Shown here piece by piece: positions 32,881 to 45,439 of a DNA stretch of 64,000 nucleotides. Each line of letters opens with the position of its first letter. Within the stretch, counting starts at the first letter, position 1. A program made the translations under genes and the position numbers. This stretch comes from Mercurialis annua (lineage: Eukaryota; Streptophyta; Magnoliopsida; Malpighiales; Euphorbiaceae). The notes below the pieces were generated by a model. It was not told where the DNA came from. It saw only the letters and a list, made by a program, of their open reading frames with translations, and made no database searches. The DNA lies in NCBI RefSeq assembly GCF_937616625.2, contig NC_065571.1:5086501-5150500 (forward strand), given 5' to 3'.

Positions 32881-35800
32881 AGTGCAAAATTAATTCTCAG
32901 CTTTCAAATTTTCTGGACTCAAGACTTAGGCCTATTTCCTTATTTGACCAAACACTCTTGTATTAGTTGTCTTTTTATTTCCTTTTTGAGATGTACTATA
33001 TAAACATTTTTATCTCATTTTTAGGTCATGAAGTGTAAGATTAAAAATATTCTCTAGCTTTTAGTTAATATATTTCTCTAGTTGAATAACAGATAACCAA
33101 ATGGTTATTGGGTTGATTTTTTTTTTGTCCTTTTCTAAATTAATTTAGAGGTATTTTGGGTGTTTGAAATTTTTAAAGTATTTCGCTGACGTGGCGCCGT
33201 CCGATTTTTTTTAGAATGGCAGTTGACTGAAAAAGACGGTGTCAGAGGTATTTTCATCATATTTGGGGTTTAGAGAGTTTAGGTGGCGTCGCGACAAAGA
33301 TCAGGGGGTTTACTGATCATTTTTTTTATCAGGGAGTTTGTCGTAAGTACCCCTAAAATCAAGGGCCATGGATGATTATTAGCCCTTATTAAGAGACGAA
33401 AAAGATTGGATAATTGAAGGTTCGCCAGACAGTTTGTTTCTTCATTTTTATTGTAACCTTTCGTATTAGCCTTCTTTTCATTGCTACTTTTTTCTTCATG
33501 AAGGCAACTGTTGTTGGAGCTCGTTTTCCTTAGCAGTACGGGTAGCAATTATTTTTAGGGCTAGAATAACTGAAGTTGGAGTGAGATAATGGAGTGAATG
33601 AGAGAATTTAGTGAAACAGTAAAATTATAAATAGAATTATGGATGGAAGAAAAAGAAGTGGGGCAAATGTTTGAATAAATGAAGAACACAATAAAAATAT
33701 AGACAAGAGATAGATTAGTAACAGATATTTTAAAAAGGTAGAAGTGAAAAGAGAATTTAAAAAAAGGGATTTTTGATTAAAATATTTTTATGAGTTACTG
33801 AAATAAACTTTTTGAATTTTGAGGGAAATCTGTGACATTTTCTCGAGTTCAATTCTGCACCAAGTAATAAAATGTATTCCCTTTAATATCTAATAAAAAA
33901 ATTAGGACTAATTTTTCTAATAATGTCAGCATTTAATTGAAATTTAGTTATCATGGACACTAAAATCTTCTTAAGATCTTTTCTCTCTAGTGTTCTCTGG
34001 TTCTATGATTATATTTATTGCCGACAATTCCAGATTAGTGCTATGTTTTAGTCTCAAAACCATGCATGTGGTGTGTGTAAGTACATAACGTGTCGCTAAT
34101 CTTTCTCTCTCGGCACATACCACGTATATATTTTTTCTTTGATGGAAATATATAAATGCAAGGATGAAGGACAAAAATTCTTCCGTAAATACTTTTAATA
34201 TTTTATTTTAATTATTAATATTATTCAGTAAAATTGATACTATAATTTAACTTATAGGATATTTTCTAATTCAATAAAAAAATTAATTAATTTCTAACTA
34301 ATTTATAATCAAATATAAATAAATATAATAATATAGTTACATGAAACAACTAATCCAGATTACACTATATTTTTTAATCTAATAAAAAAATCTATTAATA
34401 TATTAATTATATATAAAACACAATAATAATTTAAATTTACTCTAATTTATAAGATATTTTCTAATCTAACAATTTTTTTAACTAATTTAATATTAATTGT
34501 AATTTTAAATTTTTTTAGTATATTTAATCAATATAGCATTACAATTACTACTATTTTACTTGTTATTATGGTTGATAATTAATAGTCATCATAAAGATAA
34601 AAATGATTTTAATTATTCATTAAACAATTAACTATTTTGATTTTTATTTTAAATAAGTTAAAAACTCATATTTAATTTTGTTTGAAATTAGTTAAATTTA
34701 ATATAATTTTTTTAAATTAAATGTGTATCTAGTCTAGACATGTTCAGTCAGTTTCAGGCCGGACTTTTTAATTTTGTATACAAGCTCAAATCCGAGTTTG
34801 GACTTTTTATCTCCTATTCAAATTCGGTCGTAATACTATGTTTTTGAGGGTTTTGGCCGGATTTGGACGGGCTTATATAGAAATTTTATAAAAATAGAAG
34901 TCTGAGCACATCCATAAAATCATTGCTCAAACTCGGTTGGATGTGTGCGGGTACCCAAACTCAAGAATAATTCTAATCTAGTCTGATTTGAGTTTGAATA
35001 AAAATAAAACTTGAATTTATAACAAAATATAAACAAATTGAATATTATATTTTATCGAATCGATAAGTTAAATATAATTAATATTTTAATTTTATTTTCT
35101 AAAGTAATTTGTTAACTTTGTTCAAAAAATAAATATGTTTATAAAATGTTACAATTTTAATAAATAATTATAAAGTATTTAAAAATTTCATATTAAATTT
35201 AATTATTTTGATGATTTTTTTTAAAGAAATCTAAATTTATAGGTTAAATTGAATTTCATTTCTACAGTAAATTTAATCAAATGTCAGAAAAAATAGCTAA
35301 TGTTTAGAAATCAAGTAGAAACTACCTAACATGAAGTATCTCTAATTTAAAAGTCTTAACTTAAAATCTAGAAAATGAGAAACAAGAAAACAAATCTATA
35401 ACAAGAAAACTAATAAAGAGAAGATTCTACTTATCTCTTTGCTTTTGCAACACTTTTTCAGTTGATTAAACTTGGTCCATATTAAGTCAACTAGCTTGGC
35501 AAGTTTAATGTTAAACCGTATGAGTCAAAATATAAATATGTATAGATAAAGAGTAAATTACTCTTCACATAAACTATAGTTTATAGTTTAGTATCTTTTA
35601 TTCAGAAACTAAAATATTAATAATTAATAGATTGTAACTTTGCAGATTAAAAGTGAGGTACCCAATTATTTGATTTTCAAACAGGAACTACCAAACTGTG
35701 AATTATAATATATATAAGGGACCTCACAATATTTTGTTCAAAAATAAATAAATATATATACATAATGCAGGGACTATCCTTCAATAAAAACTAAATATTA

Positions 35801-37319
35801 TAACTCTAACTTTTTTGATAAATATATGCCAATAATTATTTTATATACTAATAATTAATATTAGTTTTAATATCTTAAAAAAATTAAAAACAATCTAGTG
35901 AGGTCAATTCGGATTATAACAACCGATCGTCCGACTTTTGAGCCTTGTAGTACTAGCGTTTTTAAATTTTAATGTTAGTATTAAATTCTCTAAATTTGAT
36001 TTAAAAGCTAGTATATTCTTCCATCCATCTTTAAGTTAATAATATAATAAACATTCGCTGACGTGACATTTTTTGAAAAATATGTATATATAAGCATCTT
36101 AATATTTTATGTTCTATTAATAATAAAATTAAGGCTTTGATTTTATTAAAATATTATAAAATATAATGCCATAATTAAAAATAATTTAGATGAAAAAGAA
36201 ATCAAAATTCATTATATCTAGGTATTTTAAGAATAATTATTAAATATCCAAGGTAGGTCAAATTCATACAATTTCTCTAAAAGTTTCAATTTTTTTAATA
36301 TTTGATCATTTTCTCTACCACTCATGCTTCAGTTAACTATTTTCGTTGATTAAGCTAAAGAGTCTAATTGACAAAATAAAAATTAAATCCGATCTTCAAA
36401 TTTTAATATAAAAATTATAAAATTAACTAAATTAAAATAATTAGAATAATTTATGATGGTTCATTGTTCATATATAAGGATGTTATTTTTCTATATTAGC
36501 CTATCCTTTTATAATAATAAAACAAATAATAATAATAATAATAACTTCACTTTTAATTGAAAATGTGCACATATCAACTTGTATATGGGTCCTAAAAATA
36601 AATGAAAATTTATTTCATTTTAGGCAGATGAAACTCGTTTTTGGAAATGTATGGCCTTGATTAACAAATTTTTTTTAAGTCGGCATCTGTAACCATTAAT
36701 GGCTTAAGAACAAAAATCTAATTATGGTCTTTTCTCGTGCCACGATTCACGAGCACATTTTTTTTGTTTTTTCATGAAAAATCAGATTCCAGTAAATTGG
36801 TTTTCCCTTTTTGAATACTTTTAAAGAGTGGCTATTTCTTTTAAGAATTAAAGGGTGAATTTACTGATTAAATAAATTAATTTAATATTGATGTTTAGCT
36901 GGTTTTTTTATAATTATTTATAAATTACTGAAATGATCATATAGTATAACTTTTTAAAATTTTAGACTAGTATTAAAATAAGTTGATGGACTAAATTGAA
37001 TTTTATTGAAATAATAAAACTCTTTAATGACATCATCATCTAACGAGATAATAAATAGTTAAATAACATAAAAATTAAGGTGGTAAAAGTGCTTTTTAAA
37101 AAAGGACGAAATAACAGACTATTAATTGGAGATTTTTTTTGAAGTATATTATTTTATATTTTAATTTTACATAGTTTTTAAACATATTTGCGGGTCGTAT
37201 TTTTTTTAACCAATTTTTTTTAATTTTTAAAATTTCACTTTTCACTTTTTACTTATTTATGCTCTTTTTTATAGATTTTTTTGAATTTCTTTTGATGTTT
37301 TTTTCTAATCGTATTTTTT

Positions 37320-37615
37320 TAGTGTAATTATGGTGTTTTTATTGTATATCTATGGTGTTTCTAGTGTATTTGTATTGTTTTAATAGTGTAAATATAGTGT
37401 ACCTATAATATTTTTCAGTGTTTTTTATATTGCATGCCATAAAAACACTGCAAATACACCAGAAAAACATAAACACACTAGAAAAACACCAGAAATATAC
37501 TATAGATACACCAGAAATACATCATAATGTAATTTTATCATAAAAATACTACAAATAAAGCATAAATCAATTCATAAATGCACCATAAAAACACTGTAAA
37601 ATACACCATAAATCA
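37320..37615. repeat. Imperfect inverted-repeat tract of GTGTTTTT / AAAAACAC words
   Basis: The left half repeats words such as ATGGTGTTTTTATTG and GTGTTTCTAGTGTATTTG; the right half repeats their complements (CAAATACACCAGAAAAACA, CACTAGAAAAACACCAG). The centre is near GCATGCC at 37431-37437. Divergence is high. Confidence 0.65.
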
Positions 37616-38049
37616 ATTAATTTTTACAAAATAAATGGCATCAAAACAAAAAAACAAATCTATGAACAAGAAAAAGACAAAATAATTATATGAACAATAA
37701 ATGGATTTTATAAACAAAAAAATAATAGATTATAATAATCTCTTTACAAAAAGTCTGAATTATTACAAAAAATCTTAAAGCGACAAATCCATCGAAGAAA
37801 TGCGGCGATGAGAAAATTATTGGAATAATCGAGACGATGAGAAATCCACCGAAAAACGCGACGGTAAAAGAATACCACAAAAAATCATTAAAAGACGTGC
37901 GACAACAAGATAGAAGAAAGCAAAGATCGAAAAAGAAGAAAAGAAAAAAAAAAGAGAAACTTGACAGGGAGAAAGAAGTAGAGAAAAAGAGAGAATTATG
38001 TGAGGAGAGAGAACAAATTTCTTTTAATATGACAACTATAAAAATCAAA

Positions 38050-38431
38050 GGCCTAATTACTTAAAAACCACTCACCTTATAACTTTTTTTCATTTATACC
38101 ACGACCTAGGAAAATTTTCAATTGTATCCTATTTTCGATTTTTATGTTTCGTTTGTACCCCAAGAGTAATTTTTTTGATAATTTAATTAATTTAAAGATG
38201 AAGATATTTAAAAAAAGATACATAAATGATTAACATTAACGTTTTATTAGAATATAGGTTAAAAATGAAGGATTCATTTAAACTTTTTTTCAAAAAAAAA
38301 TAGATTAATTCAACTCATTAGGGTAGAGATGAAACATAAAAATTAAAAATAGGGTACAATTGAAAATTTTCCTAGGTCATGATATAAATGAAAAAAAATT
38401 ACAAGGTGGGTGGTTTTTAAGTAATTAAGCC
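38050..38431. mobile_element. Mutator-like foldback MITE with 9-bp TSD
   Basis: A 382-bp element starting GGCCTAATTACTTAAAAACC and ending with a near-exact reverse complement. Paired inner blocks (GACCTAGGAAAATTTTCAAT on the left, GAAAATTTTCCTAGGTC on the right) extend the arms past 100 bp. Perfect 9-bp direct repeats AAAATCAAA lie at 38041-38049 and 38432-38440. Non-coding. Confidence 0.9.
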
Positions 38432-38440
38432 AAAATCAAA

Positions 38441-38852
38441 TGACCTAAATAAAAATTATTAAAATAATCATTAAAATTAGAGTACTAACTAAAATAAACT
38501 ACTATAGTTAATAACTATTAAAATTTAGAGTACTAATTAAAATAAATTATTATATTAATATAATTATTTAAAATACTAAATAAAATAGACTACTTTAATT
38601 ATTTTATTTATTTTTTAATTATGAAATTCTAAATAAGATAAACTATTTCAATAAATTACTATTTTAATTATTATTTTATATTTTCTATTAAAATATTTCA
38701 TAATTATAATCTAAGTATCAAATAAAAATTTAAAAATTTAAAATAATTATCTAAAATATTTAATAAGATAATTAACTATTATTTTAAATATTATTTGATA
38801 ATTTGACGAGTCATACTACGAGCCACATGTCCAACGCGTAAAGCAAAACTAG
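38441..38852 (+). mobile_element. Helitron 3' portion (5' end not found)
   Basis: Ends in CTAG followed by T at 38849-38853. The last part (GACGAGTCATACTACGAGCC and the bases after it) is clearly related to the 3' end of the Helitron at 55695-56249. The upstream boundary is unclear; no TC-type 5' end was found before the adjacent MITE. Confidence 0.5.
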
Positions 38853-39272
38853 TATTTATAAAATAACTATACATGGATTACAATTGTGAAAATGACGACT
38901 TCTATTGTATTTTATGATAATATGTGAGTAATTATATTCGGTTCTTATCCTGCTTTGTTATGTGGTTTATAACTTATTAATATACGGTTTATTATTTATA
39001 TAAGTTGAAGCAGATTCTTTTAGTTCTTAAACAAATAAAAGAAATTTACTAAATTTATGTCAATAGTTGCTTAATAGTCAAGTAAACAAGTCTCAAAATA
39101 TTAAGCTAAAAACAATTTATTAATTGCATTTAGCCATACTAAAATTTATCATTCAATCAATTCGATAAGTAATTAACTGTTTTAGTTGGCACTTACAAAA
39201 GAAAAAGTGATGACTTAGTTTGGTGATAACAGAAATAATAACAATAATTTTTTCCTTTCACCATTTTAGTCC

Positions 39273-39280
39273 TATATATA
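39273..39280 (+). promoter_or_regulatory. Putative TATA box of the FAO gene
   Basis: TATATATA about 80 bases upstream of the ATG at 39355, followed by a CA-rich and purine-rich leader. Confidence 0.4.
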
Positions 39281-39354
39281 TTCATCACACACACACACAT
39301 ACAAACAGAACAAGAACACAAAAGAGAGAAAAAGAATTAAAAGAAAAAAAAAAG

Positions 39355-42300
39355 ATGAGAAGAGATTGTCATGTTTTATTGAGCGGAAAATCCGACGAGA
39401 TCAAAAAGTATAAACACGGTTTTACTTCAGCGGAGATGGAATCTCTTCGAAGCTTATGCGGAACTGTTTTTCCGTCGATTTACGATCAAGAATCTGAAAA
39501 TTCCGCAGTTCAGGAATTTTACAGAGCTTCAGGTTCTCAGTACCCTTTAGCAGAGGAGGTATGGCCTCAATAAATTGTCAGGTTCTTGAATTTTCATTAA
39601 ATTTTCTGAAATATTCTGATGAATGTTTCTGATTCTTGAAAAATTTGACAGGTTGCAGAGCTGATTGTGAAGAGGGGATTGATTGAAGCAGTATTAGTGG
39701 TTAGATTGGTATTATTTTTATTATCAACAAGATTTGGGACATTATTGCTATGTGGGTCACTGTGTTTAGACACGAAATGGCCATTTATACATAAATTTTC
39801 AAGTATTCCATTGGAGAGGAGGGAAAAAGTTTTGCAGAAATGGCTTAAACATAAATTGCTGACACCAATCAGATTTGCTTTCATCTATGTTAAATCCATC
39901 TGTCTCTATATCTTCATGATGCAGGTAATTAATTCCTGTCTTTTTTTCTGTACTTTATGATGCATGCATATCTATTTTCCGCGGGTTCGAATATTTTTCG
40001 GTTATCAAATTATAGTGTTTTTAGAGAACGGTTACCGGTTTTTAAAGTTTTATATTATGATAATCAAGTTTTTGATTTTACCAACAATGGAAGGTTACTA
40101 ATTGAATTCGGGTGAAAACTCGCTTACGTGGTCGACATAAAAATGCGTGTTCTTGGTTTTTCCATTTCGTTTAAAAGTGAGTATTGGTTTTGAAATAAAA
40201 TACATAGTTTAATTATCTTAAAATAAATAAAATATGCAGAAGATTTTATATCCGGTTGTCCAAGAAGTGAAGGAGGCAGGATTTCAATATTAGAAAGGCT
40301 AAATTGCAATATGTATTATAAATAGAGAAGTCAAGTTTTAAAATTAGGAAGGATAAAATTGTAAAATATTAAAAAAAATTAGTATTGATTTTGACATTTT
40401 CGCAAAATTAGAGGGGCCATGGTCATTCCATGCCTCCCCCTCCTTACGTCGGTGTGCCCATGTAAGCAAAAATGTCACCAAATGTTGTTTAATGATTTGT
40501 CATTCTTGAAAAAAATTGATAGATGCTTATTAAAATAAATTGTTTAAAGTGAATAACCGTTTTGTAAAGGCATTATAGTTTGGAAAGCTGAACACTATCT
40601 GTCGCTGCATATTACTTTGATAATGTAGATTAAGCCTTAAAACATAATTATGAGCCGATACTTTAACCTTAATTTAATTAGACAACAAAAATATTTGTGT
40701 TATATGATAATTGGCATAATTTTAAAGAGTTGTATTTTTTTCTTGATAAGGTATGATTTCAATTGAAAGATACTTTTTATTGTCCTGAGTGTTATTTATA
40801 AAGTACAAAAATCATAATTATTGATGATGAATTCTTAACAAATAAGGAGACACTAGGGTTTTCTGTAATTACAGTATTTGAAAATGACTATTTTTAAATT
40901 TTGTGTGGAAACTGTGAGTCATATATACATCAAAATTTATAATATGGTTGCCAAGATGGATCTGTCATTTTCCGATTGGTTGATTTGAGACTTAAGAAGA
41001 TTCAAGTAATTAATTAAAATTAAATAAGCGTAAAAGATAATTAAAATTAAGTGAAGGTTAAAACGTCATAATCAAAATTCATTTTCATTAGACTAAAAAC
41101 AGTTGTGAGGTACGAATCTTAATTACATAACACCTGTTTTTCTGCCATTCACATGCTTTCTGTGCCAAAATTATTGTTTTAGTAGTTTTTTTCCCTCTTC
41201 CAGAATTGTATTTAAGTTTCTAGAATCAATTATTGTTGGAATGGAAACAGGAGCAAAAAATGGCGTTTTTTAATAAAATACTACTAGTATGTAATAATTC
41301 TATAAATTCAGTTCGAATCCGATTTTGAAAACACTGTTTTTCATTTTAATTTGAACAATCTGATATAACATGTCATTATTACTCGTTCGTATAAATAAAC
41401 AAATTCAAACAACTAAATAGATAATAAAAAAGTACATTTATCAAAGTAGAAACTTTTAAAAACTTTGATTTTTTTCAATTATTATTTAAAATTTTCAATG
41501 TTAACTTATTTGTCAATTTTCAGTTTCAATTATGATCATTTGTTTCAATTGAAGTGGAATAATATTTAAATATGCCTTTTCTATTGTTTCATTTTTGGAA
41601 TTTTTATTATAAAAAGACAGATCGTAAAAAATATGAAACTGAACAATTACTTTTGATTCGAGCAAATGGTTTTAATTGAAACTGAAAATTGAAACATAAA
41701 TTAAAATTAGCAATTTTAAAAGTTTGAGCCATTAAAAGAAAAAATAAAATAAAATGATAAAACCATTTTAAAAATTTCATATACTAGGTGCAATTTTTCT
41801 AATTAATAGTAATAGACTTTGCATGTCAAATTAGGTTGGAGTCCCTTTCTAGCATTTACATAAACACAAAAATAACAATGGCCAACCTACTTAATGCCAA
41901 CTTGCACTTATAAGCTTCAATCTAATAGGACAACATAAAAGGGTCCTCTTGCATTGTACGGTTCCTAGCTTTTCAATTAATGACATTATTTCATCATTAA
42001 TTAGTTACATTTCTCTAATTAGAAAATAAAACTTTAGTCTTCAATTGTACACTTCCGGATATAATTGGAAAATAATTCAATAAAGTTAACCTACTTGTAA
42101 TTTAGCCAATCATAATTGATAAGTCCTTATCATTTCTCCAAAACTATGAAAATGCCAAAGTTTTAACAAATAATTGAAACTTGATAAAGAATATTGCAAA
42201 TCTTTCACTAATAATTGGCAATTAATTTGTTTTTTTTTGTGTGTGTGTTACAGGTTGATGAAAATGGCAAAAACCCAGCATGGGACGCAATTGGATATAA

Positions 42301-43993
42301 AGTTCCGATTGAAGAAAATATTGCAAATAAAGAAAGACCTCTTGAAAAAGGAATAATAGAAACCAATCGGGAGACAGATTCAACTCTTCCCCATGCACTT
42401 GCTAAAAAAGGTCTACAAGTTACACACGAATCAGGAAAAAATCTCTGCAAGATCAAATGCGACGTCGTTATTGTCGGTTCTGGCAGCGGCGGTGGTGTTG
42501 CCGCCGCTGTTCTCGCCGCTGCAGGCTACAAAGTGGTCGTTCTTGAAAAAGGAAATTATTTCGTCGCTAAAGATTATTCAGGTCTTGAAGTCCCTTCTTT
42601 TGTTCAATTATATGAAGCAGGTGGAATCATCACGACCGTTGATGGGAAGGTGATGATCTTGGCAGGATCAACGGTGGGAGGAGGCTCTGCTATTAATTGG
42701 TCAGCTTGTATTAATACTCCTGATTTTATACTTAAAGAATGGGCTGAGAATCATAAAATTCCATTCTATGGGAATCCTGAATATAAATCCGCAATGGAAG
42801 CTGTTCGTCAGAGAATTGGAGTTACAGAGAATTGTATTGAAGAAGGATTTCAGAATCAAATCCTGAGAAGAGGATGTGAAAAACTCGGCCTCGGAATCGA
42901 TTCCGTACCGCGAAACTCGTCGGGAAAACATTACTGTGGCTTGTGCGGTTACGGCTGTCCTACCGGTGATAAAAAGGGTACCGACACGACGTGGCTGGTC
43001 GATGCTGTCAGGAATGGTGCGGTAATCCTGACAGGATGCAAGGCAGACAGATTTATATTGTCTTATAATTATAATAACAAAATTCGGTCAAAGAAATGCT
43101 TAGGAGTAGCTGCAAAAATCCTGAACAATGAAAACATTAAAATGAGACTACAAATCGAAGCAAAAATTACAATTTCGGCTTCAGGTGCTCTGTCAACGCC
43201 TCCATTAATGATATCTAGCGGGTTAAAGAATCGAAACATCGGTCGGAACCTTCATCTCCATCCTGTTCTGATGACATGGGGTTATTTTCCTGAATCAAAC
43301 ACAGAATTCAAAGGAAAATCACACGAAGGTGGGATTATTACATCAGTTCACAGAGTTTTATCAGAAGATTCCAAACTTCAAGCCATAATCGAAACACCTC
43401 AGCTCGGTCCATCTTCATTTTCAGTACCAACTCCTTGGGTATCAGCACTTGACATGAAGAACAGACTCCTGAAATACTCAAGAACAGCTCACTTAATAAC
43501 CATAGTCAGAGACCGCGGTTCCGGCGAAATCCGAACAGAAGGAAGAATAAGTTACAAGCTTGATGCCTCCGACGAGGCTAATCTCAAGGCAGGTCTGAGA
43601 GAATCGTTGCGAATCTTAGTAGCAGCCGGAGCTGTTGAAGTCGGTACTCACCGGAGCGACGGACAGAGACTAAAATGTGAAGGAGTTTCTAAAGAGGAGT
43701 TAGAAGAGTTTTTAGAAACTGTTTCCCCACCACCAGGAGGGATGTCTTTAGAAGAGGATTGGGTAATTTACTCTTCTGCCCATCAGATGGGGAGTTGTAG
43801 AATGGGGATTCACCCGAAAGACGGCGCGGTGGATCAGAATGGTGAGAGTTGGGAGGCAGAAGGTTTGTTTGTTTGTGATGCAAGTGTTTTGCCTACTGCT
43901 GTTGGTGTTAATCCTATGATCACGATTCAGTCTACTGCTTACTGTCTGTCAAAGAAAATCGCTGACATTTTAAAGAAACGACGGTCGTTTTGA
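39355..43993 (+). CDS. FAO3: Long-chain-alcohol oxidase (FAO)
   Basis: Membrane-bound FAD-dependent GMC-family enzyme that oxidises long-chain fatty alcohols to aldehydes, releasing hydrogen peroxide. Three exons: 39355-39558, 39652-39924 and 42254-43993, in phase, 738 aa (family about 745-760). Two hydrophobic segments are visible: about 76-104 ([17 protein letters not shown]) and 139-159 ([16 protein letters not shown]). The dinucleotide-binding motif [19 protein letters not shown] starts at 234, then [15 protein letters not shown] Cys-rich [13 protein letters not shown] typical of plant FAO follows. The C-terminal GMC region has [11 protein letters not shown] and [16 protein letters not shown]. 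The ATG at 39355 is preferred; the frame is open further upstream but there it is a His/Thr-rich read of a CA repeat. FAO3 rather than FAO1 or FAO4 is inferred from proximity to FBN4-like and PHO1 genes. Confidence 0.93.
39925..42253 (+). other. Large intron 2 of the FAO gene
   Basis: A 2.3-kb AT-rich intron between GT at 39925 and AG at 42252-42253. It includes a stretch near 40400-40460 with GAGGGGCCATGGTCATTCC words typical of plant repeats. The acceptor is preceded by a T/GT-rich tract. No internal exon was recognised. Confidence 0.7.
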
Positions 43994-44086
43994 GTTTATT
44001 TAATGGTTTTAATGTTAAATGCAAATAATAGAATGTTTTAGAGGAAATGTAATTTGTTTACTTTGTATGTATTGCTATAAATAATT

Positions 44087-45153
44087 TGCTAATCATCTTA
44101 AAAACTACCGACCTTTTATTTTTTTTCAATAACACCCTGATCTTGCAATTTCGTCAATTGCACCCTATTTCGTATTTTTACGTTTCAATGGCACCCTAAT
44201 TTAGAAAAAATAGATGATTTTACTATTATAAGGATTAAATTTTATAAAACAAACAAATTTAAGGGTCATTTTATACCTTTTTCTAGTTGGACAAATTCTA
44301 ATAAATTCTTTAACTTAACAAACTTTCAAATAAATCCTAAATAACAAAATTAATTAAATACATATATAATTAATTATTTAATTCAAAATTAAATAAATAT
44401 TTAAAACGGAATCCGCCATCCGCCGCCGGCCGCCACCCGCCGCTCTCCGGTCTCTACCGGAGACAAGCTGGTCGTCTTCCATGGAAGACCAGATCTACCG
44501 GTCTTCCATGGAAGACCAGAAGATCTGGTCTTCCTCGGGGAAGACGAGATCGTCTTCCCCATGGAAGACCAACGAATCTGTTGCTGGTCTTCTATGGGGA
44601 AGACCAGCTGATGGAAGACGAGATCAGCTCGTCTTCCATGGGAAGACGAGCTGGTATTCCCCATGGAAGACCAGCGAATCTGTTGCTAGTCTTCTATGGG
44701 GAAGACCAGCTCGTCTTCCCCATGGAAGACGAGATCTTCTGGTCTTCCATGGGGAAGATCAGCAGATTTGGTCTTCCATGGAAGACCGGTGCTTGTCTTC
44801 CATGGAAGACCGGTGACGAAGTTCAAACGGAGTTCAAACGGAGGTGGTGACAGAGACCGGCGGCGGGTCCGAAGGGAGGCAGTGATTTTTTATTTAATTT
44901 ATTTATTTATATATTTTTTGTTATAAATAAGACGGTTTATACGTATAATTTAAAACATCATATGACATTTAGAGTTTTTGAAAAATATGAAGAATTTGTT
45001 TTAAATTTTATCCAAACGAAAAGAGTTCAATTTAATACTTTAAGGTGCTATTGAAACATAAAAACACAAAATAGGGTGCAATTGACGAAATTATAAGGTT
45101 GGGGTGTTATTGAAAATAAAATGAAAGGTCGGTAGTTTTTGAGGTGATTAGCT
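44087..45153. mobile_element. Mutator-like foldback element with palindromic core and 9-bp TSD
   Basis: A 1,067-bp element. The left end GCTAATCATCTTAAAAACTA pairs with the right end (reverse complement GCTAATCACCTCAAAAACTA), and the arms run about 120-150 bp. Perfect 9-bp direct repeats TAAATAATT lie at 44078-44086 and 45154-45162. The middle (44400-44870) is GC-rich and holds the palindromic array listed next. No transposase. Confidence 0.87.
44460..44815. repeat. Array of GTCTTCC/GGAAGAC palindromes
   Basis: The word GTCTTCC and its complement GGAAGAC alternate along about 350 bp, mostly joined through CATGG (for example CTGGTCTTCCATGGAAGACC) with GAGATC- or AGCTG-type spacers. Apparent reading frames on both strands are by-products of the repeat. 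The flanks are CCG-rich (CCGCCGCCGGCC at 44418, CCGGCGGCGGG near 44858). Confidence 0.92.
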
Positions 45154-45439
45154 TAAATAATTAAATTGTAGTCTTTTTTTTTTGTGGAAATTAGGCCCAC
45201 CACCACAATAGGCCTAAATATTCTCATGCGTACCACCATATTTCTTTCATTGCAAAATCACCATATGAAATAGTGGAAATTAGACTCGGCACTATCAAAA
45301 GCCAAAATATTCTCCTTCATACGGACGCTATCTCTTTGCAAAGATACATCATTCTCCATCTTTCTTTTCTTTTGTTTTTCACTGTCCAAAATATAAAAAA
45401 ATACAATTTGTGTTGTTAAGTAGAAAGAGTCCCTTTTTG

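Larger units (their letters stand above)
30746..33385. mobile_element. Large Mutator-like TIR element carrying captured retroelement DNA
   Basis: About 270 bp at each end are inverted copies: the left arm starts GACTAATAGTCACCCATGG and the right arm ends CCATGGATGATTATTAGCCC. Inner blocks also match (CCCCCTGATCTTTGTGGCG on the left, CGCGACAAAGATCAGGGGG on the right). The interior holds a broken Ty3-type RNase H, a tRNA-like SINE and a 30-bp palindromic tandem repeat. No transposase is seen. No perfect 9-bp TSD was found, so ends may be off by a few bases. The same terminus style recurs at 62070. Confidence 0.75.
33386..39354. other. Repeat-rich, gene-free intergenic DNA
   Basis: Very AT-rich. 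Contains a pieced repeat with GGCCGGATTTGGACGGGC words (34730-34990), an imperfect inverted-repeat tract (37320-37615), a Mutator-like MITE (38050-38431) and a Helitron 3' end (38852). The FAO promoter occupies the last 100 bases. Reading frames here are low-complexity (Lys/Glu- or Phe/Ser-rich) with no family match. Confidence 0.6.

Noticed and set aside
33279..33548. 89-codon minus-strand frame
   Set aside because: Overlaps the right arm of the TIR element and has no recognised motif.
37686..38064. Lys/Glu-rich (plus) and Phe/Ser-rich (minus) frames
   Set aside because: Low-complexity purine-rich DNA, no start context, partly overlapping a MITE.
44460..44815. CRISPR-like repeat array
   Set aside because: Plant nuclear DNA, alternating palindromes without unique spacers of constant length, and no cas genes.
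44401..44926. Reading frames with repeated SSSMEDQ, VFHGKTS or GLPWKTG words
   Set aside because: By-products of the GTCTTCC/GGAAGAC palindromic array, seen on both strands.
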